A stretch of 64,000 nt of DNA from Sphingobacterium tabacisoli (GTDB lineage Bacteria; Bacteroidota; Bacteroidia; Sphingobacteriales; Sphingobacteriaceae), in contig NZ_JAEQMU010000004.1 in assembly GCF_017908035.1 (NCBI RefSeq), forward strand, positions 186,001-250,000. The letters run 5' to 3'. The translations under genes and the position numbers were made by a program. Positions 59,076 to 64,000 of this stretch are shown piece by piece. A model generated the notes under the pieces. The model saw only the letters and a program-made list of their open reading frames with translations, was not told the origin of the DNA and did no database searches. Every line of letters starts with the position of its first letter. Within the stretch, counting starts at the first letter, position 1.

Positions 59076-59620
59076 ATGGAAGACGCGCAAATCATTGCTA
59101 TGTTTGCTGATGAACGTACACGTGAAGATGCGTTCAGTCATTTGTTAAAAAAATACCAACAGAAAATATATTGGCACGTCAGACGCATGGTCATCAACCA
59201 TGACGATGCGGATGACGTGACCCAAGATGTTTTTATCAAGATATGCGTAATCTAGAGAAATTTAGAGAGGATTCTCAGCTGTATACCTGGTTATACCGTA
59301 TTGCTACAAATGAATGTATTACTTTCTTGAACAAGAAAAAACAAAAACAAAATGTCTCTCTTGACGATGATAATTCCTCTTATCTTTCTGAGACTTTAGC
59401 GGATACAACCTACTTCAATGGAGACAAAGCACAGATGAAGCTACAACAGGCTCTATTGACGCTTCCCGAAAAACAACGCTTGGTATTTAACATGAAGTAT
59501 TTCGAAGACCTCAAATATGATGAGATCTCTGAAATACTGGGAACAAGTGTGGGAGCGCTAAAAGCTTCATACCATCTAGCGGTTAAGAAAGTTGAAAACT
59601 TTTTTAACAATAACGATTAA
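59076..59620 (+). pseudogene. ECF RNA polymerase sigma factor gene with a frameshift
   Basis: An ATG at 59076 opens a frame coding MEDAQIIAMFADERTREDAF and sigma region 2 (HDDADDVTQDVFIKI), which stops at 59253-59255. The rest, from RNLEKFREDSQLYTWLYRIA to region 4 (LPEKQRLVFNMKYFEDLKYD, EISEILGTSVGALKASYHLA), is in another frame. One base is missing near 59244-59246: TGGCGT, coding the usual Trp-Arg, reads TGCGT. Restoring one G gives a normal factor of about 181 residues. It may be a true mutation or a sequencing error. It sits 6 bp after the transketolase gene and before its probable partner. Confidence 0.85.
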
Positions 59621-59654
59621 ACCTTTAGTCCGAGAAAGCATCTATACATAGACC

Positions 59655-60521
59655 ATGAATCAAAGAGACACATATAACGAGCCAATGGAAGAGAATAACC
59701 TTCCGGATGCACTACGTGTCACACCTTTTTCTACAAATGAGGATTTCTTTGCTAAACAGGAAGAACTGATACGAGCAGAAATTAAAATCGGTATTCAGCG
59801 TTCTTCACTGGAATCAAGTGGGTATACGGTGCCTGAGGGATATTTTGGACAACTAAAAGAATCCATTTTTCTAAAAGAATCTGAACAGAAACTCAAAGAA
59901 CAAGTGGCTACTTTATCTTATCAAGTACCGGAAAATTACTTTGAAAGCCTAGAAGATTCAATACGCATTAAAATTTCAGAGATCAATCTTAAAGAATCTG
60001 TTGTACAGAGTGGCTTCACCGTTCCGACAGACTATTTTGCAACTTTGGAAAATCGTATTACTGCACAGCGATCAGAAGAATTCCTGAGGTCAAAAGTCAC
60101 AACAGATGGTTATTTGACTCCGGCAGATTATTTTCAATCACTAACTGGCAAGATTACAAGTAAAATATCTGCGGATGGCGAAGATGAAGGAGTAAAGATA
60201 ATTGCTATTAACAGAGAAAGAAGCTTGTCTAGCTATATTTCTGCTGCAGCTGTGCTATTTCTTATTGGCTTCGGTTCTTATTTTGCGTTGAAGCAAACTC
60301 CATCATCCGATGCGACTCCCAATTTGCAAACTAGCACATCGAAAATCAATGTGAGCGATGTAAGTGATGAAGAAATTTTAGAATATCTCGCCCAGGTTTC
60401 AGAAGGAGAAGAGCTCATACATCTCACAAAATTTGTAGAACAAGAGAAAACGAGCCAAGATCATATTGATAATTCAATAGACGACGAGGATATAAAGGAA
60501 TATTTAAACTACATGTTATAA
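59655..60521 (+). CDS. Membrane protein with tandem VPxxYF repeats, probable anti-sigma partner
   Basis: A 288-residue protein. The N-terminal cytoplasmic part (about 20-175) holds four similar segments of 34-38 residues, each with the pattern (G/S)Y/F-x-V/T-P-x-x-YF-x-x-L: GYTVPEGYFGQL, SYQVPENYFESL, GFTVPTDYFATL, GYLTPADYFQSL. A weaker fifth may precede them (STNEDFFAKQ). One transmembrane helix follows (SYISAAAVLFLIGFGSYFAL, about 192-211), then an acidic tail. Its position after an ECF sigma gene suggests an anti-sigma or sigma-tethering role, which is inference. Confidence 0.75.
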   Translation: MNQRDTYNEPMEENNLPDALRVTPFSTNEDFFAKQEELIRAEIKIGIQRSSLESSGYTVPEGYFGQLKESIFLKESEQKLKEQVATLSYQVPENYFESLEDSIRIKISEINLKESVVQSGFTVPTDYFATLENRITAQRSEEFLRSKVTTDGYLTPADYFQSLTGKITSKISADGEDEGVKIIAINRERSLSSYISAAAVLFLIGFGSYFALKQTPSSDATPNLQTSTSKINVSDVSDEEILEYLAQVSEGEELIHLTKFVEQEKTSQDHIDNSIDDEDIKEYLNYML

Positions 60522-60958
60522 TGTTACGGTTAAAGTATATTTTAATTGCGTTTTTTGCACTACTGTCTTTCCATTCGATTTCATTTGCACAACAAAGAAA
60601 CTTTGAAGCAATTGAAAGTGAGAAGATTGCCTATATTACTAAAGAATTAAAGATTACCCCAAATGAAGCGCAAAAGTTCTTCCCTATATATAATAAGTAT
60701 ATGGATGAGCTAAGAGATTTGAAAAAAGCAAAAAGAGGAGAATCTCCACAACAAGCCAATTCTTTTATGGGTGGCAAACGTGATGTCATTGCTTTCGACG
60801 CCAAAGAAGTCGAAACAAAGAAAAAATACAGAGAAGAATTTTCCAAAGTTCTTGGACAGGCACGAGCTTCACAATTCTTTCAGGTTGTTGAAGATTTCAA
60901 CGATTTACTGAGAAATACTTTACAAGAACGACAAAATCAAGAGCGGAGAAGAAGATAA
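60521..60958 (+). CDS. Small exported helical protein (Spy/CpxP-like organisation)
   Basis: A 145-residue exported protein: signal peptide about 1-23 (ending SISFAQ), then a helical domain that starts YITKELKITPNEAQKFFPIY, resembling the LTxxQ-type segments of periplasmic Spy/CpxP sensors, and ends with a very basic RQNQERRRR. Its ATG overlaps the TAA of the preceding gene by one base, so it is part of the sigma-factor operon. A periplasmic sensor feeding that system is plausible but unproven. Confidence 0.75.
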   Translation: MLRLKYILIAFFALLSFHSISFAQQRNFEAIESEKIAYITKELKITPNEAQKFFPIYNKYMDELRDLKKAKRGESPQQANSFMGGKRDVIAFDAKEVETKKKYREEFSKVLGQARASQFFQVVEDFNDLLRNTLQERQNQERRRR

Positions 60959-60964
60959 AAGGTG

Positions 60965-61669
60965 TTAAAATTTTATAGATTTTAGGGAGACCTCTTCATC
61001 TTTACTTTCCGCATTCAGTAATCCGACTACCATCAACGTATAGAAGACCTTATTTTCCGGGACGAAAGTCTGTGAAATCTCTGGAGTCTTATTCCGATCT
61101 CCAGAAGGTACTATTTTCAAACTCAAACTTTCATTTGCCTTTACTTCGATAAACTCGGTAATATCTTTAAAAGGAATATTCCCAAATAAAGGTTGAGTCT
61201 GCTCCTTATCCCACATACTGAGGGCTGGTGCATCTTTAACCATATGTACAAATCTTATCTTCGCATATCCATCCCTAGGAACTACGATATTATCCTTTGA
61301 AAGTTTGACTTGAATACCTCCCTCCTCATAAAGGAATAGACTGTATATATTTTCTGCCTGCAACGTTATATCCTTTAACGCGTGTACCGGCTCTCCCTTT
61401 GTCGTCAGCCCTTCAATACCTAGCTTCTTCTGTCCCGGAAAACTATTCCGATGTCGCATAAACTCACCGAAAGAAAATTTCTCATTTGTAGTGTTAAAAC
61501 GCACGCCATCTAAAAAAAGATTGACCTCTGAAGTACTAGGAACCGCATTAAAGGCGGATAAGCTAGAAAGGCTCCCTGGATTATTAAATATCTGATTTGT
61601 ATCATCCTTTACACAGCTACCTAAAAACAGTGTCATCAAAAAAAGCGCAACATTATATCTATACCTCAT
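60965..61669 (-). CDS. DUF4397-like lipoprotein
   Basis: A 234-residue lipoprotein with lipobox FLGSC (Cys near 19). The mature protein has two beta-sandwich-like repeats of DUF4397 type: LSAFNAVPSTSEVNLFLDGV with an ENIYSLFLYEEGG strand, and IRFVHMVKDAPALSMWDKEQ with VFYTLMVVGLL. Such domains are extracellular with unknown ligands. The longest frame begins ten codons upstream, but the ATG at 61667-61669 gives a correct signal sequence. It is convergent with the sigma operon, 6 bp away. Confidence 0.82.
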   Translation of the reverse strand: MRYRYNVALFLMTLFLGSCVKDDTNQIFNNPGSLSSLSAFNAVPSTSEVNLFLDGVRFNTTNEKFSFGEFMRHRNSFPGQKKLGIEGLTTKGEPVHALKDITLQAENIYSLFLYEEGGIQVKLSKDNIVVPRDGYAKIRFVHMVKDAPALSMWDKEQTQPLFGNIPFKDITEFIEVKANESLSLKIVPSGDRNKTPEISQTFVPENKVFYTLMVVGLLNAESKDEEVSLKSIKF

Positions 61670-61811
61670 GGCTAACGAACAAAATACTAATTTAATCATT
61701 AAAACGAACAGTATACAACAATCGCTACAGATACCTTATAAATCCAACGGCAACACTGCATTTCTATGTTTTTTTTTAATAAGTTTGTATAAGGTAAAGT
61801 ATAACATTTTC

Positions 61812-64000
61812 ATGGCATACAAAGGCAATACATTTAAAAACAGCAGTCAGAGTAGAAGTACTAAAGAGGCAAAGAATACTGCGACAACATCGACTAAAAA
61901 GACTCCCTCATTCGTAAAATCTTTCGACAACATTGATTTTTCCGAGGGCCAAAGAAAAGCATTAAAAATAATAGGTCTTTTCCTAATATTAAGCTCTTTT
62001 TTACTGGCGGTTGCTTTTACATCTTACCTTTTTACATGGAAAGAGGATCAAAGCTATATTGCGGCGACCAACGGAGGATGGAAAACACTATTTGATACCA
62101 GTGCAGAACTTCAAACCGAAGGATTGGAAATTCCAATTGTCGAAAATAAATTAGGAAAGTTAGGTGCCCTGCTTGCCAATATGTTTATTTTCGAGTGGTT
62201 CGGAATCGCTTCGTTTCTTTTTATCCTGATTTTATTTGTAGTTGGTTATAAACTGCTCTATAAAAAATCAATACTTCCGGTATGGAAAACCGTTCTTTAT
62301 TCCTTTATCGGAATCATATTTCTCTCCGTCACGCTTGGATTTATACAAGAATATATAACGGAGACACCACATATCTTAGAGGGGAAGTTTGGCTTCTGGA
62401 CCAATCAGTTACTAAACACACAAATCGGAAAATATGGTGTAGGAGGCCTTTTAATATTCTCGTATCTCACGGCATTGATACTGATATATAATCTTGATCT
62501 TAAATTATCATTTCAATCGATCAATAAATCCGATAATGTAGGCCTTGAAGAAGAGGAGGATGAAGAACCGATCCAAATAAACAGAGTCTCTACGCCAAAG
62601 AATCAACCTGTCCCAAGCTCAGAAAAAGAGGAAGAAATTAATATTGATGGTGCGGTAATAGAAGTTTCAAACACTTTGCGGGGTAGAAATACGCCCAACC
62701 TATCTGCCAATCTTTCTCCAAGTCTAAATGACAGGTACGCGCATCTACGAGAAGACAATCAAGAAGAAGAGATTGAAGACCCAATGCTAGATGATATAGA
62801 GATTATCAACAGTGTCAACTTTGAGGCAAAAGCTCAAACAGAAGCGATTGCATCTTCGGATAATACAACAATAGAATTGTCCATAGATCCGCCTCTTGAT
62901 ATTGAACCTCGCCAGGAAGAGAGCCAAGAGCCAACTTTAGTTATTGAGGAACAAAAAGAAGAAAAGTCTATATCAGCAAGTGATCTGGTCGCTCAGTTTG
63001 GAGAATACGACCCTAAACTGGATTTATCAAGTTATCAGCATCCTACACTAGAGCTACTAAAGGACTATGGTACTGGCAAAATCACAATCAACCAGCATGA
63101 GCTTGAAGCCAACAAAAACCGGATTGTTGAAACATTAAGAAATTACAGTATAGAGATAGAACATATCAAAGCAACGGTAGGCCCTACAGTGACTTTGTAC
63201 GAAATCATTCCCAAACCTGGAGTACGGATTTCAAAGATTAAAAATCTGGAAGACGATATCGCTTTGAGTTTAGCGGCGCTAGGTATACGGATTATTGCTC
63301 CTATGCCCGGCAAGGGAACGATCGGAATTGAAGTACCAAACAGTACTCCCGAAATGGTCTCTATGCGTTCGGTTATCTCAACCGAAAAATTTCAAAAGAC
63401 AGATATGGATTTGCCTATTGCACTGGGAAAAACCATATCCAATGAAGTCTATATTGCTGATCTGGCAAAAATGCCTCACCTCTTGGTGGCCGGAGCCACA
63501 GGTCAAGGTAAGTCGGTGGGGATAAATGCGATATTAACCTCTCTGCTTTACAAAAAACATCCGGCTGAACTAAAATTTGTCCTGGTCGATCCAAAAAAAG
63601 TGGAGCTATCCTTGTTTAAAAAAGTAGAAAGACACTTTCTAGCCAAACTACCAGGAGAAGAAGATGCTATTATCACGGATACAAAAAAGGTAATCAATAC
63701 CTTGAACTCGCTTTGTATCGAAATGGACCAGCGTTACGACTTACTAAAAAATGGTCAAGTACGTAACTTAAAAGAATATAACGCAAAATTTGTCAATAGG
63801 AGATTAAACCCTGAGGAGGGACATCGATTCTTACCTTTTATAGTTCTTATTGTAGATGAGTTTGCAGATTTAATGATGACTGCCGGTAAAGAAGTTGAAA
63901 CGCCTATTGCACGATTAGCACAATTGGCCCGGGCTGTTGGGATACACTTGGTCATTGCGACACAGCGTCCATCCGTCAATATTATTACGGGTACAATCAA
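61812..64000 (+). CDS. ftsK: DNA translocase FtsK/SpoIIIE (3' end outside window)
   Basis: At least 729 codons from the ATG at 61812 to the right edge. The N-terminal region has four membrane helices (about 52-76, 117-142, 158-176, 210-228), then an acidic, low-complexity linker (about 240-390), a FtsK-alpha/beta domain (about 400-530, VGPTVTLYEIIPKPGVRISK) and the motor with Walker A HLLVAGATGQGKSVGINAIL (about 556-575), VLVDPKKVELS and Walker B LIVDEFADLMMTAG (about 675). FtsK pumps chromosome ends apart at the septum. The C-terminal gamma domain is not in the window. Confidence 0.96.
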   Translation, partial: MAYKGNTFKNSSQSRSTKEAKNTATTSTKKTPSFVKSFDNIDFSEGQRKALKIIGLFLILSSFLLAVAFTSYLFTWKEDQSYIAATNGGWKTLFDTSAELQTEGLEIPIVENKLGKLGALLANMFIFEWFGIASFLFILILFVVGYKLLYKKSILPVWKTVLYSFIGIIFLSVTLGFIQEYITETPHILEGKFGFWTNQLLNTQIGKYGVGGLLIFSYLTALILIYNLDLKLSFQSINKSDNVGLEEEEDEEPIQINRVSTPKNQPVPSSEKEEEINIDGAVIEVSNTLRGRNTPNLSANLSPSLNDRYAHLREDNQEEEIEDPMLDDIEIINSVNFEAKAQTEAIASSDNTTIELSIDPPLDIEPRQEESQEPTLVIEEQKEEKSISASDLVAQFGEYDPKLDLSSYQHPTLELLKDYGTGKITINQHELEANKNRIVETLRNYSIEIEHIKATVGPTVTLYEIIPKPGVRISKIKNLEDDIALSLAALGIRIIAPMPGKGTIGIEVPNSTPEMVSMRSVISTEKFQKTDMDLPIALGKTISNEVYIADLAKMPHLLVAGATGQGKSVGINAILTSLLYKKHPAELKFVLVDPKKVELSLFKKVERHFLAKLPGEEDAIITDTKKVINTLNSLCIEMDQRYDLLKNGQVRNLKEYNAKFVNRRLNPEEGHRFLPFIVLIVDEFADLMMTAGKEVETPIARLAQLARAVGIHLVIATQRPSVNIITGTI

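Noticed and set aside
59243-59620. The downstream part of the sigma gene as a complete short gene starting at ATG 59243.
   Set aside because: It begins inside conserved region 2; the missing half is present just upstream in another frame, so a frameshift explains it better.

Overview
The window comes from a member of the Bacteroidota, most probably a Sphingobacterium-like member of the Sphingobacteriaceae (genus inferred, not proven). The evidence is moderate-to-low GC, promoters of the TTTG-N19..21-TANNTTTG type, AT-rich ribosome-binding regions without a strong Shine-Dalgarno, a SusC/SusD pair driven by an ECF sigma/FecR switch, and families largely confined to this phylum (DUF4292, DUF4835, DUF2027, split transketolase, fused HemC-HemD). 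It is chromosomal: most genes are housekeeping and there is no complete insertion sequence, prophage, CRISPR-cas locus, rRNA or tRNA that I can support.

Layout. 1-4200 (minus strand): an outer-membrane protein fragment, hemJ, hemE, a TPR protein and a two-component system. 4.2-12.5 kb: HAD phosphatase, an SGNH hydrolase/DUF1080 pair, a TonB-dependent receptor, clpS, fabH and an RlmI-type methyltransferase. 12.6-17.8 kb: thrA-thrB-thrC preceded by a Thr/Ile-rich leader peptide and a complete attenuator that I read directly from the sequence. 18-25 kb: cell-envelope genes (NlpC/P60, MltD-type transglycosylase, tatA, EnvC-like activator, DUF4292 and TPR proteins) plus a PyrR-like phosphoribosyltransferase. 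25.4-28.2 kb: rplM-rpsI-rpsB-tsf. 28.2-33 kb: DUF2027, a PLP enzyme, aat, rbfA, a probable small RNA, and an AI-2E family permease. 33.4-38.7 kb: hemA, fused hemC-hemD, hemB, hemL; with hemE and hemJ at the window start this covers much of the C5 heme route.

38.8-41.2 kb is the unusual part: two lipoprotein genes, then about 950 bp without a gene. This holds a regular array of about 17 units with a strict 21-bp period (core CTAGC, variable spacers), headed by a large palindrome and followed by a degenerate copy of the last 29 codons of recN. 41.2-49.6 kb is an arylsulfotransferase-like gene, susD, susC, fecR and an ECF sigma gene. 49.8-61.7 kb: recN, DUF4835, a SprT-like protein, an M28 peptidase, a DUF4139 protein, split transketolase, and an ECF sigma gene broken by a one-base deletion, followed by its probable membrane partner. 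The window ends inside ftsK.

Scattered through the intergenic spaces are several families of short dispersed repeats. They include a hairpin element seen three times, each time just upstream of a gene on the same strand. Its stem is kept by paired base changes and its downstream end carries ATGAAA, which serves as the start codon in two of the three cases. Coordinates were derived by hand; family assignments rest on recognisable motifs and not on database searches.
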